Shown in pieces: positions 1 to 7,887 of a stretch of 10,065 bases of DNA. Position numbers and translations under genes: made by a program. Source of the DNA: Candidatus Stahliibacteriota bacterium CG08_land_8_20_14_0_20_40_26 (GTDB lineage: Bacteria; Hydrothermota; UBA3073); the NCBI GenBank assembly GCA_002774315.1, contig PEYP01000039.1, positions 1-10,065 on the forward strand. The letters run 5' to 3'. Each line of letters opens with the position of its first letter. Position 1 is the stretch's first letter. The notes beneath the pieces were generated by a model. That model worked only from the letters and a program-made list of their open reading frames with translations. It had not been told where the DNA came from and searched no databases.

Positions 1-13
1 CTCAACAGGGAAC

Positions 14-60
14 TCAAGAGATTATAAGAGATATTTATTTATAAATTATTTTTCTCTTGA
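14..60. repeat. AT-rich inverted repeat
   Basis: TCAAGAGA at 14-21 is the exact reverse complement of TCTCTTGA at 53-60, enclosing a 31-nt AT-rich loop. No T-run follows on either strand, so it is not a standard intrinsic terminator. It could be a transcript-end structure for a gene beyond the left edge, or chance pairing in AT-rich DNA. Confidence 0.35.
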
Positions 61-107
61 ATTCTCATACGATCCCTGTAAAATCATATAAGTCATTGTA
101 TAGAGAA

Positions 108-132
108 CACAGAGAATTAAATTTACTCTGTG
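108..132. repeat. CACAGAG/CTCTGTG inverted repeat
   Basis: CACAGAG (108-114) and CTCTGTG (126-132) are perfect inverted copies around an 11-nt AT centre that contains the palindrome TAAATTTA (118-125). The motif continues rightwards as a 9-bp direct repeat (CTCTGTGAC, CTCTGTGGT) that is split by the palindromic element at 138-157. It belongs to the same loose family of TCTGTG repeats seen near 8491-8706. Confidence 0.6.
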
Positions 133-137
133 ACCTC

Positions 138-157
138 CCTGCCTGACGGTAGGCAGG
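138..157. repeat. Short palindromic repeat element, copy 1
   Basis: The 20-mer CCTGCCTGACGGTAGGCAGG has 7-bp perfect arms (CCTGCCT/AGGCAGG) and a 6-nt loop. Two relatives lie at 8708-8726 and 8842-8860. Removing these 20 bases joins CTCTGTGACCTC to TGTGGT and restores a 9-bp direct repeat, which suggests insertion into an older repeat. It resembles REP-like palindromes; no transposase is visible. Confidence 0.75.
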
Positions 158-262
158 TGTGGTTTCTTCCGTTTTTTTCGCATCATTTTTCCCAGTATCC
201 GACCTCTCCGGTCTCCCTGTAGAATTTACTCAACCCAAATCTGGATGCATGTTTTGCAGTTT

Positions 263-291
263 ATTATATCACACAATACCCAAAAAGTCAA
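263..291 (-). promoter_or_regulatory. Strong sigma70 promoter pointing left
   Basis: On the minus strand a -35 box TTGACT (286-291) is followed after exactly 17 bp by a consensus -10 box TATAAT (263-268). Transcription would start near 256 and run toward position 1. No gene is visible in the 256 bases downstream, so the target lies outside the window, is an untranslated RNA, or has been lost. It stands back to back with the operon promoter at 399-427. Confidence 0.7.
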
Positions 292-309
292 GAAAAAAAG
301 GAAATCCGA

Positions 310-339
310 CGCAGATTCACACAGATAGACACAGGGATA
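310..339. repeat. 10-bp CACAGAT-type tandem repeat, three units
   Basis: Three consecutive 10-mers, CGCAGATTCA, CACAGATAGA and CACAGGGATA, share the frame CRCAGR. This degenerate tandem lies between the two divergent promoters. It is related in sequence to the CACTGATT/CACAGATT 9-mers at 8491-8517, so it is probably the same class of genomic repeat rather than an operator, though an operator role is not excluded. Confidence 0.5.
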
Positions 340-398
340 TATTAAAAAGGCAATTATAATTATAAAAGGTTCTTCTTTATCATTCCCCAATTTTTTCC

Positions 399-427
399 TT
401 GACTTTTTTAAAAATCGGGTGTAAAAT
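399..427 (+). promoter_or_regulatory. sigma70 promoter of the TPR/PglY-PglZ operon
   Basis: A -35 box TTGACT (399-404), a 17-bp spacer and a -10 box TAAAAT (422-427) predict a start near 434, giving a leader of about 74 nt before the ATG at 508. It shares the TTGACTTT start and 17-bp spacing with the two minus-strand promoters at 263-291 and 7859-7887, so it appears to be a housekeeping-type promoter of this genome. It is the only good promoter seen for the two-gene operon. Confidence 0.75.
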
Positions 428-507
428 ATAAAAGAGCAAGCCGCAACTAAATATAGATATTTTCAAAGATAAATATCTAAAATAGAAAATCAACATTCAG
501 AAAAGGA

Positions 508-1452
508 ATGGATACATATCGGGAGAAACTGAAACTCGCGGGAAGACTGAGAAAGGAAAAAAGGTATAGAGAGGCACTTGCCTTATATAAGGAGATAGAG
601 GGAGAGGGAGACAGCTTCTATCTATCGCAGGTGGGTTATCTCTATTACCTGATGGGTGACTTTTCAACCTGTCTTCTCTATATTGAGAGGGCAATAAGAC
701 TTGGAAACAGATCTCCCTTTACAAAGAAGATAAAACTCCTCGCCCTCGCAAAACTTAGTGCATGGGATGAGATTGAAACCTGCGATGCAGAGAAAAACGA
801 TGTCAGGGAACTTGTATGGATTATAAAAGACAAGGGGAACATTGAACTTGCAAAAAGACTTATAAAAAGGAGATTATCCTTCGTGACATCAACGAGAGAA
901 AAGGCAGAACTCCTCTCTCTGCTTGCCTTAATGACTGAGGACCCAAGCGAATCTGTGAGACTCTATAAAGAGGCACAAACCCTTATGCCAGAATCAAAAT
1001 TTCTCACCGAAAGACTCCTTCTTTCGAAAATAAAGAACATTCCGAGGGAGGATGCAATAAGGGAACTTGAGCTCCTTCTTCTCGTACCGACACACAGAGA
1101 AAACCCCCATATCCACTCACTTCTTGGAAGATTGTATAGCAAAAAGGGGGATGAAACAAAGGCAGTTGAGTGTTTTAAGAAGGCATACGAGCTCTCAAAG
1201 ACGGCGTTTAATCGCAACATGCTGGGATTCTCATATAAGAGACTGGAGATGTATGAAGAGGCAAAAGAGCTCCTCTCGGTGAGCTTTCTCGATCAACCCG
1301 ATAACTATTATGTAAGAACCGCCCTCTTCAATATTCTGAAGGCACTGGATGAAAAGGAAGTTGTTCTCTCTCTCATCTCTCGGGCGCTCTCAGCCCACCC
1401 GGAGGCAAAAACATTATACGGACTGAAGAAAAAGGCGGAGAAATGGAGCTAA
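508..1452 (+). CDS. TPR-repeat protein, partner of the PglY-PglZ fusion
   Basis: This 314-residue protein has no signal peptide or membrane segment, so it should be cytoplasmic. Helical TPR-type repeats are clear at about residues 10-65 (RYREALALYKEI, then GDFSTCLLYIERAI) and 200-300 (GDETKAVECFKKAYEL, MYEEAKELL). The middle is more degenerate but still helical with Leu/Lys/Glu-rich pairs. TPR proteins serve as protein-binding scaffolds; no enzymatic motif is visible. The ATG at 508 is the first possible start, since the frame is closed by TAA at 478-480. AGGA directly abuts the ATG, an unusually close Shine-Dalgarno. The gene overlaps the next by 10 nt, so the two are probably translated together, and its likely partner is the giant downstream protein. 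The TPR call is firm; the scaffold or regulatory role is inferred from context. Confidence 0.85.
   Translation: MDTYREKLKLAGRLRKEKRYREALALYKEIEGEGDSFYLSQVGYLYYLMGDFSTCLLYIERAIRLGNRSPFTKKIKLLALAKLSAWDEIETCDAEKNDVRELVWIIKDKGNIELAKRLIKRRLSFVTSTREKAELLSLLALMTEDPSESVRLYKEAQTLMPESKFLTERLLLSKIKNIPREDAIRELELLLLVPTHRENPHIHSLLGRLYSKKGDETKAVECFKKAYELSKTAFNRNMLGFSYKRLEMYEEAKELLSVSFLDQPDNYYVRTALFNILKALDEKEVVLSLISRALSAHPEAKTLYGLKKKAEKWS
1434..1445 (+). promoter_or_regulatory. Internal ribosome binding site and coupled start
   Basis: GGCGGAG (1434-1440) lies inside the end of the TPR gene, two bases before the ATG at 1443. The second gene therefore starts 10 nt before the first one ends (TAA 1450-1452). 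This supports translational coupling and fixed stoichiometry of the two products. Confidence 0.65.
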
Positions 1453-4400
1453 AGATAAAAGATCTCGTTCATCTGCCACCGATACAGACCGTTATACGGA
1501 TTGAGGAGGCACTCTCCCACAAGAAAGAGAGAATTCTCCCACTCGTTCAAAATTTCTGTGTCACGGATGAGGTCCACCACAATCTCTCGTCAATACTGCG
1601 GCATGTATCAGATGGGGAAGGCTGCGGGTTCTTCCTCAAAGGAAACTACGGTTCGGGCAAATCACACTTTCTTTCTATCTTATATCTCCTATCAACCCAT
1701 CGCGAGTTCTGGGAGATGTTTCCCAAACTTGCACAGTACATCAACCTGAAAGAGAAACGCATCCTTCCCGCTCTCATTCCACTCCACTTCTATAAGGGGG
1801 ACGAATCCCTCGAGGATATAGTAATAAGAGGAATTGAGGAAAGTATGGGGACTATTTTGGAAAAACCCGTTATTCTCTCCGACGAATCATACCTCATAAG
1901 CAATTTCCAGAGGTTTGTATTCCCATCCCTGAGGGATGATTTTCTGAAGAAAATTGGGATGGAAGAGGATGAATGGGTGAGAATTTGTAAAGAGGAAAAG
2001 GAGAGGGCGGGAGCAATTGTAAAGGGGTTTCTCTCCGCATTTGAGGAAAATCCCTTAAAGGAAAGGTATGATAGAAAGGTCTCCTTTGAGAGGGTTGAAA
2101 GAATAAGGAAAGGAAATAAGATAGATAGCATTTTGATTCTCATAGACGAGCTCTCGGAGTTTCTCAGGTCGAAACCCACGCCCGCCTCATTTACGGATGA
2201 CCTGAGGTTTCTCCAGTTTATGGGGGAGTTCACACACGATCACCCCTGGTATCCCGTCTGTGCCCTCCAGGAGAACATAGAAGAGATTGGGGGACATATA
2301 GATGAGAGGTTGATGAATCGCATAAAGGACAGATACCCGAAGAGACTCCTACTATCTGCCCACCACATAGAGGAACTAATCCCCAAGAGGATCGTAAAAA
2401 AGAAGAACGAAAAGGCGATTGAGGATGTATATGAGAGACTGCGCGGTTTCTATCCAGACTTCTTTAAGGACAAAAAAATCTTTATCTCCATCTACCCCGT
2501 CCACCCAAAGACCGTGAACTTCCTCCAGGCACTCACACCGCTCTTTTCACAACACAGGGGAATGATCGATTTCATACACTACCAGTTGAAGGGTGATCCG
2601 GACAGAAAGATAAAGGGAATGCTTGACGAAGACGCCACAAACCTCCTCTCACCGGACAGGATCTTTGACCACTTTCTGGAGAGAATAAAGGAGTCAAAAG
2701 AGACATCACCCTATTATTCAAAAGTATATATGTATTACGAGACGAACATAGAGAATATCTTTCCATTCCCAAGGGAGAGGGAGATCGCAATGAGGGTGGT
2801 AAAGCTTCTCTCACTCGTTGAAATGTCCGGTACAATGGAGAGATTGACTTATAAAGAGATCACAGACCTCATCCTGGAAAAGCTCTCCCTTCTTTCTCCC
2901 GAATCAAACTACCTCTATATAAAGGAAAGGATTCTCGAGAGGTTGGAAGAGGACTCTCCATATGTAAGGCACAAGGAGGATAGATACTATATAGACCTAT
3001 CCCCAAATGTATACGAACTCTTAAGGAGAAAAACAGAAGAAGAGAAAAAGAAACTCCCGCATGGCGAGGACTTCTACAAGACTCTATTCTCAAACATAAG
3101 AATTCCCGTTCTCCCATTATGTGAGATCAGACCATATGCCCAGAAAACTACCTTTCTCTGGCAAAACACGATAAGAAAGGGCTCTGTACTGCTCACATCT
3201 TCTCTTGGGTTAAAGGACATAGAAAAGGCAGTGGAGGAGATAGAGGGAGGAGATGCAGATTTCTCACTGTTTCTCCTCTTCCCGGAGTCATCCATTTACA
3301 AGACCCTACCGGTTAATAGGTTTGCAAATACAATCCTCATATGGCAACCGAGAGAACCACTTCCCGGGGAAGCAGAAGAACTCAGGGAGTTCCTCGCACA
3401 TATAAGGATAGAGGATGAGGAACTGAAAGAGGAGGCAAGAAAGCTCATAGCAAAAGAGAAGGCGAGGGTGGAACAGATCGTAAAGGATATATATTTTGAT
3501 GGAAAGATATACTGGATGGAAAAGACGGAAAGACTACCTCTCCCCCACTTTGACACATTTTCTGAACTTCTTTCAAACATATTCGATGCACCCCTTGCAT
3601 CTTTATATCCAAGGCATTCCGATATTATGCCCCTTGTGCCAGGCATCGGAAGGTTCACTGTTCAGGAACTCTTCATACAGTTTGAGGAGGGAAAAATTAT
3701 TGGGGATATCGCACCCATAGAGAGACTTAAGGTGGTAAAGAGAAAGGGAAAGGCATTCTATCCAGATGTGAACCCGGGGAAGAATGAGCTCCTTAAGAGA
3801 ATAGTAGAGACTATACCCGAAGATGGAAGGACGAGGATTGAGGATGTAAAAAAACTTCTCGTAAAGAGCGAATTCGGGATTGACGAGCACTCCTTCTACT
3901 TCCTCCTTTCTGTGCTCATTTCAAATGGTTATATCACCCCGTATGGTCTGGAAAGGGAGATAAGGGAATTTTCGCCGGCAAAGATATACAATCACTCTGT
4001 AAAGTCTCTTTCAAGGGGAGAGATCGTTAAAGGAGAGGTGGTCGAGATACTTCGGGAAACACCACTGCTTCGGGAGATCGAGCCTTTTACAATAAAAGAA
4101 CAGATGGAGGTCTGGGAAGGAGCAAAGAGACTTAAGGAAGAACTCGAGGGGGAAATAAGGGAGTATGAAAGTTTTGTGAAGGATGAAGGTAATGAGGCGG
4201 CATTTGCACCCTTTCGCGATGGGGTTGACCTCTCCCCCATATACACATTCTGCAATAACATTGACTCGAGACTCGATTCAAAGGAGGGACTGACAGGGCT
4301 TGCATACAAGCTGGAGCCCGGACTCTGGAAAGGTATCGATGTCTTTTATAAATATCTCAACTTCTTCAAAAAATCTTATCCTCTCTATCGTAGAATTTAT

Positions 4401-6401
4401 CTTTTTCTGTTCGCGCCAGAACTTTCGGTCCCCGAGGAGATAAAGGGCAAGGTCTCCGAGATGAGAGAAAACCTGAAGGATATAGATAAATTTGACAAGC
4501 TTAAGGATGATTTCAGGGAGTTTTTCAAAGATTACCTGGACATATATGGATCTTCACACAAGGAATTTTACCGGAAGAAGATATTTTCCGTCCTCCCCGC
4601 AATCCGCAGTTCGACAGAGTATATCCTCCTTTCAAAACTCAAAAAGATACCCATCGGGGGCATAAGACGCGATGCAGCTGCCCTTCAGTCTATCCTTTCT
4701 GATATCCCGGAGAGATGTGAGAGGAATGTTGAAAATGAACTTGCCTATTATCCCGTATGCAGGTGCGGGTTCAACATCAAAGGAAGAGTAGAACTTCCGA
4801 CACCGGAAGAGATCGAGGAATTTATAAAAGATGGAATTCGTGAATACATATCCGCATTTGGGAGGGAGGATGTGAGACTGAAGCTTCAAAGATATGCCCT
4901 TTCAATATCACTTCTCGGGAAGGAGGATCTGGCAAGGGATATAAAAAAACTCTCCACACTTTCAGATACAAAAGACCCCATCTCCATACTCCGTTCCATA
5001 CTGTCGGATACCCTTATTGATGCGGTAGATGAGGCACTCACGGGTAGGAGTGTTGTAGAGAAAAGGGACTTTTCTCTCATCAGGGAAGAACTCCTCGACA
5101 AGGTGCTATCAGTAAAAGAGGCGAGAGAGGTGTTTGATAGGTGGCTCGGTGGTGTGGACGAAGGAGTTTATATCCATATCACGGATAAAGACATCACCCC
5201 CTTCAGGGAAGTAAAGGAATCGCTGACCCCGTATATATGCGCGAAGGAGGACGAACTCCTCCTTGCGGGATTTGCTTCTCTGGTTCTCTCTCAACACGGT
5301 CTTGCAGAGGGTTCAAAAATACTCTCTTCAAGGTTTGGGGTAGATGCCACCAAGGAGAAAAAGATAGGGGAGACTATGAAGGGAGCAGAAGAAATCTATC
5401 CCCAACTCGACGATGAACTCAGGAAAAGTGGTGTATTAGAAGAACTTTCCGATGAGATCGGATTAGGGAGAATGTCTGCAGAGGACCTTATAGAGTTTAT
5501 AGAATTCGAAAGGCTATCGGGACTTCTGTGTGGACTCGCGGTGAAGGAGTTTCTCACAAAAGAGATGAGCGATGTTGACGAAAAGAGATTTCTCTCAATA
5601 AAAACCCCCTTTCCACAGGTTGAGTTTGGGAAGGCATTCATCGAGTGTCGCTCTCTGTCCTCTTTATTTCCAAAGACATCGGGGGTCAAGGCCTATATAG
5701 ATATCATCTCTCCATTAAATTTGCTCGTAGAAAAGATCGACCTTTTGAACTTCCAGTTTGACATACTGCCAAATGAGGTGGTAAAAAAGCTTGCAAGGAA
5801 AGTAGAGAACCTCGTAAGACAATTTGAAGAGAGATTTAGGGATGGTATTGATATACTTCCCATCAGAGAGCTTCCCCTTAGAATATACAAAAAGTACCCG
5901 GATGGTCTCCATATATTCATCGTATTTGACTGTATGAGATGGGACCTCTATAATTTTCTGAAGGGGGAGTTCAAAGGATGGCTTCATCCCCTAAAACTTA
6001 CGGAAGAGTTTCCCTCACTGGCAAAGATACCTACCACCACCCCAATAAATAGAGAAGAGCTCCTCAGAGGATTTACAAAAGAGCCCCTCGTCTTTGAGGT
6101 ATCTGCAGAGCGGGATGGAGAAAGGACAATCAATCTCCTGAAGGGGGCGTCTGACCCCACCCTAATCCACTTCAACCTGATAGACAACCACATCCACACC
6201 ACCACACTCGCGCTCTGTCCACTTTATGAGAGCCTGAAAAAGGAGATAGGGGCAATGGTGGCCCCGATACTCAAAGAGATAAGAGAGGGAACAGTAATCA
6301 TCCTCTCCGACCATGGGTTTTCATATAGAAGGGGGAGGTATTCACATAGTAAAGGGGGCTCGTTCGAACAGATAATACCCATATCTGTCTGGAGAAGTTA
6401 G
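1443..6401 (+). CDS. PglY/BrxC-type ATPase fused to a PglZ phosphatase-fold domain
   Basis: A 1652-residue cytoplasmic protein. The N-terminus (1 to about 400) is a P-loop ATPase: Walker A GNYGSGKSH at 67-75 (K73), Walker B LILIDELSEF at 231-240 (D235, E236), then YPVHP at 351-355 and QHRGMIDFI at 370-378. This is the layout of PglY/BrxC and DUF6079/DUF499 relatives. The long middle has a charged helix (about 655-685) and a CxCG motif (C1106, C1108) that could be half a zinc site. The C-terminus (about 1485-1652) is a PglZ-type alkaline-phosphatase fold: VFDCMRWD (D1496), PTTTP with R1537 and G1543 (nucleophile likely among T1531-T1533), NLIDNHIH (D1581, H1585), SDHG (D1623, H1624), and H1635 with GG at 1638-1639. 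All expected metal ligands are present. In BREX/Pgl these are separate proteins acting with the PglX methyltransferase; none is seen here. Anti-phage defence is an inference; another signalling or nucleic-acid role is possible. Confidence 0.85.
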   Translation: MELKIKDLVHLPPIQTVIRIEEALSHKKERILPLVQNFCVTDEVHHNLSSILRHVSDGEGCGFFLKGNYGSGKSHFLSILYLLSTHREFWEMFPKLAQYINLKEKRILPALIPLHFYKGDESLEDIVIRGIEESMGTILEKPVILSDESYLISNFQRFVFPSLRDDFLKKIGMEEDEWVRICKEEKERAGAIVKGFLSAFEENPLKERYDRKVSFERVERIRKGNKIDSILILIDELSEFLRSKPTPASFTDDLRFLQFMGEFTHDHPWYPVCALQENIEEIGGHIDERLMNRIKDRYPKRLLLSAHHIEELIPKRIVKKKNEKAIEDVYERLRGFYPDFFKDKKIFISIYPVHPKTVNFLQALTPLFSQHRGMIDFIHYQLKGDPDRKIKGMLDEDATNLLSPDRIFDHFLERIKESKETSPYYSKVYMYYETNIENIFPFPREREIAMRVVKLLSLVEMSGTMERLTYKEITDLILEKLSLLSPESNYLYIKERILERLEEDSPYVRHKEDRYYIDLSPNVYELLRRKTEEEKKKLPHGEDFYKTLFSNIRIPVLPLCEIRPYAQKTTFLWQNTIRKGSVLLTSSLGLKDIEKAVEEIEGGDADFSLFLLFPESSIYKTLPVNRFANTILIWQPREPLPGEAEELREFLAHIRIEDEELKEEARKLIAKEKARVEQIVKDIYFDGKIYWMEKTERLPLPHFDTFSELLSNIFDAPLASLYPRHSDIMPLVPGIGRFTVQELFIQFEEGKIIGDIAPIERLKVVKRKGKAFYPDVNPGKNELLKRIVETIPEDGRTRIEDVKKLLVKSEFGIDEHSFYFLLSVLISNGYITPYGLEREIREFSPAKIYNHSVKSLSRGEIVKGEVVEILRETPLLREIEPFTIKEQMEVWEGAKRLKEELEGEIREYESFVKDEGNEAAFAPFRDGVDLSPIYTFCNNIDSRLDSKEGLTGLAYKLEPGLWKGIDVFYKYLNFFKKSYPLYRRIYLFLFAPELSVPEEIKGKVSEMRENLKDIDKFDKLKDDFREFFKDYLDIYGSSHKEFYRKKIFSVLPAIRSSTEYILLSKLKKIPIGGIRRDAAALQSILSDIPERCERNVENELAYYPVCRCGFNIKGRVELPTPEEIEEFIKDGIREYISAFGREDVRLKLQRYALSISLLGKEDLARDIKKLSTLSDTKDPISILRSILSDTLIDAVDEALTGRSVVEKRDFSLIREELLDKVLSVKEAREVFDRWLGGVDEGVYIHITDKDITPFREVKESLTPYICAKEDELLLAGFASLVLSQHGLAEGSKILSSRFGVDATKEKKIGETMKGAEEIYPQLDDELRKSGVLEELSDEIGLGRMSAEDLIEFIEFERLSGLLCGLAVKEFLTKEMSDVDEKRFLSIKTPFPQVEFGKAFIECRSLSSLFPKTSGVKAYIDIISPLNLLVEKIDLLNFQFDILPNEVVKKLARKVENLVRQFEERFRDGIDILPIRELPLRIYKKYPDGLHIFIVFDCMRWDLYNFLKGEFKGWLHPLKLTEEFPSLAKIPTTTPINREELLRGFTKEPLVFEVSAERDGERTINLLKGASDPTLIHFNLIDNHIHTTTLALCPLYESLKKEIGAMVAPILKEIREGTVIILSDHGFSYRRGRYSHSKGGSFEQIIPISVWRS

Positions 6402-6536
6402 ACTTTTTTCTCCATCCTCGCCCCCATCTCCTCCAACTTGTTTGTTTATCTCTATTATGTGATTGATCAAGGATATCGATAATTATCCGAAACCAACAGA
6501 TCTGGGGGCATCACAAAATTTCTGTATTTCATGAAA

Positions 6537-7703
6537 TTAGAACCTATTCATTTTCTGTTCTGGGCCAAAGTCCGACATTCTTCTTCTTATCCATTCCTTG
6601 AAAAATACATCAAGAAATACATAGCTATCATTTTCCCTGTCGAGAAACTCATGAGAAATTAATGAATTAACCGAGGTTTGCACAGAAGAGGGAGAACCTA
6701 AACCATACTGCTGGCGAAAATCCTGTGAGAAAATACCCTTCCCTCCCGAGTCGGCGATTGCCTTCAATACCCGGCGTTGATGTAGTGTTAATCTGTCCCA
6801 GATTGTGGTGTATATTGGAGTCTGACCGAAAGCAATGTCCTTAATCGTTGCCTCTACATCATCAATGATTATTTTCTTCTGTCCATAGTATTTATCCCAG
6901 ATTTGGTGACACAGGAATTGGATATTATAAGGAATTTCTTCGGTAATAGTAAATATTTTTCCCAGGGCATCGTCTGAGATTGATATCCTTGCCTGTAAAA
7001 ACTTATTGATAATAAATCTTTCAAAATCCTTCCGGTTAATTTTGTTTAAGTGGATCACCTTGCCCATTTTATAAAATGCACTGGAGGGTTTGGAAACCAT
7101 ATCATAGAGCATTCTTTTTTTTGACCCGGCAAATATATAACTTACATTATGATGTCTCTGGATGTTTGCCCGCAAGGCTTTTTCAATTTTCTCTCCATTA
7201 AGTGTCCGTATCTCTTGAAATTCATCAAAGGCAATAATGACCCGTTTTTTGTGTCTCACAGCAATCTCTTCTGGTAGGTTGTAAAGTTTATCAAGAAGCA
7301 GTTCGATGTTTTGTTCTCGGGGATGCAGGTTCAGACTCAATTCAGGTTGTCCATCTGGGTTAATGGTGATTGTTGGTCTGAGCATTGGGATAAATTCTTT
7401 CGAAAATCTTATCCATTTTTCAGGCTTTGATTCAATTGAATGGATTACTGAAACACCATATAAATTAGCCAGGCTTTCCAATGAAGTCGCTTTATACAGG
7501 TCGATTCTTGCGGTCAACCATCTCTTCCCTCTTAGAACACCGAACAAATTGACTATCAATGAAGTTTTCCCGTATCTTCGGGGAGAGATCAAAAATACGC
7601 GTTCATTACTTTCTATATCCTTGGTAAGCATTCTCAACTCATCATCTCTGTCAATAAAACTCTCGCCTACCACTTCCTCGCCGTAAACAAATGGGTTTCT
7701 CAT
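6537..7703 (-). CDS. Archaeal-ATPase-family P-loop protein with C-terminal winged helix
   Basis: This 388-residue protein belongs to the AAA/STAND-like group of stand-alone ATPases (PF01637 type), common in archaea and candidate-phylum bacteria; their substrates are mostly unknown. The N-terminus is typical (NPFVYG, then IDRDDEL). Walker A is SPRRYGKTS (40-48, K46) and Walker B is RVIIAFDEFQEI (154-165, D160, E161). IFAGSKKRMLYDM (190-202) fits the sensor region. Residues about 305-375 look like a winged helix (LTLHQRRVLKAI, then SVQTSVNSLI), suggesting DNA or partner binding. The ATG at 7703 is supported by AAGGAG (7712-7717). It converges on the PglY-PglZ operon with 135 bp between them and no clear shared terminator, so it is probably independent. 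It uses more TTG, CGN and ATT codons than the operon, hinting at separate origin. No DNA-cleaving domain is fused to it. Confidence 0.85.
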   Translation of the reverse strand: MRNPFVYGEEVVGESFIDRDDELRMLTKDIESNERVFLISPRRYGKTSLIVNLFGVLRGKRWLTARIDLYKATSLESLANLYGVSVIHSIESKPEKWIRFSKEFIPMLRPTITINPDGQPELSLNLHPREQNIELLLDKLYNLPEEIAVRHKKRVIIAFDEFQEIRTLNGEKIEKALRANIQRHHNVSYIFAGSKKRMLYDMVSKPSSAFYKMGKVIHLNKINRKDFERFIINKFLQARISISDDALGKIFTITEEIPYNIQFLCHQIWDKYYGQKKIIIDDVEATIKDIAFGQTPIYTTIWDRLTLHQRRVLKAIADSGGKGIFSQDFRQQYGLGSPSSVQTSVNSLISHEFLDRENDSYVFLDVFFKEWIRRRMSDFGPEQKMNRF

Positions 7704-7754
7704 AGTGCTGTCTCCTTTTCACCACACGAGGTAAGAAAATACATGATGGATTTT

Positions 7755-7785
7755 ATGTAATTTTACATTATGTATTTTAACATAA
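7755..7785. repeat. Adjacent AT-rich dyads in the ATPase gene leader
   Basis: ATGTAA-TT-TTACAT (7755-7768) is a perfect dyad, immediately followed by TTATGT...ACATAA (7768-7785). They lie between the promoter at 7859-7887 and the ATPase start codon. On the minus strand the second dyad covers a possible weak -10 box TAAAAT (7774-7779). They could be a repressor operator or leader-RNA structure; AT richness makes chance pairing a real alternative. Confidence 0.35.
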
Positions 7786-7858
7786 AGTTGTAATAGAACA
7801 AAACATAAAAAATTTGGAATTTCAACAAGAGATTGCCTGCAAAATAAAACGCAACCCT

Positions 7859-7887
7859 ATTGTAACACAAAAAAGAGGGAAAGTCAA
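7859..7887 (-). promoter_or_regulatory. sigma70 promoter of the ATPase gene
   Basis: The minus strand reads TTGACT (7882-7887), 17 bp, TACAAT (7859-7864), predicting a start near 7852 and a leader of about 150 nt before the ATG at 7703. The -35 box falls in the loop of the upstream terminator hairpin, and the spacer contains that hairpin's 3' arm and T-run. Confidence 0.7.

Larger units (their letters stand above)
1..507. other. Gene-free left flank with repeats and divergent promoters
   Basis: I find no convincing gene here. The only open frame of note (159-359, +) has no ribosome binding site, no recognisable family and low-complexity content. The stretch holds an AT-rich hairpin near the edge, a TCTGTG-type inverted repeat, a 20-bp palindromic element, a 10-bp CACAGAT-type tandem repeat, and two promoters facing away from each other. 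There is also a small GACC/GGTC hairpin at 201-213 of unknown meaning. Confidence 0.7.

Noticed and set aside
159..359. 66-residue open frame on the + strand
   Set aside because: It lies in repeat and promoter DNA, has no Shine-Dalgarno and no family resemblance, and crosses the leftward promoter and the 10-bp repeat.
6391..6413. Possible terminator at the end of the giant gene (GGAGAA...TTCTCC around the stop codon and a T6 run)
   Set aside because: The T-run lies inside the would-be stem/loop instead of after it, and the remaining stem is too weak to call.
6526..6537. 12-bp palindrome ATTTCATGAAAT overlapping the ATPase stop codon
   Set aside because: Short and AT-rich with no T-run suited to termination; likely chance.
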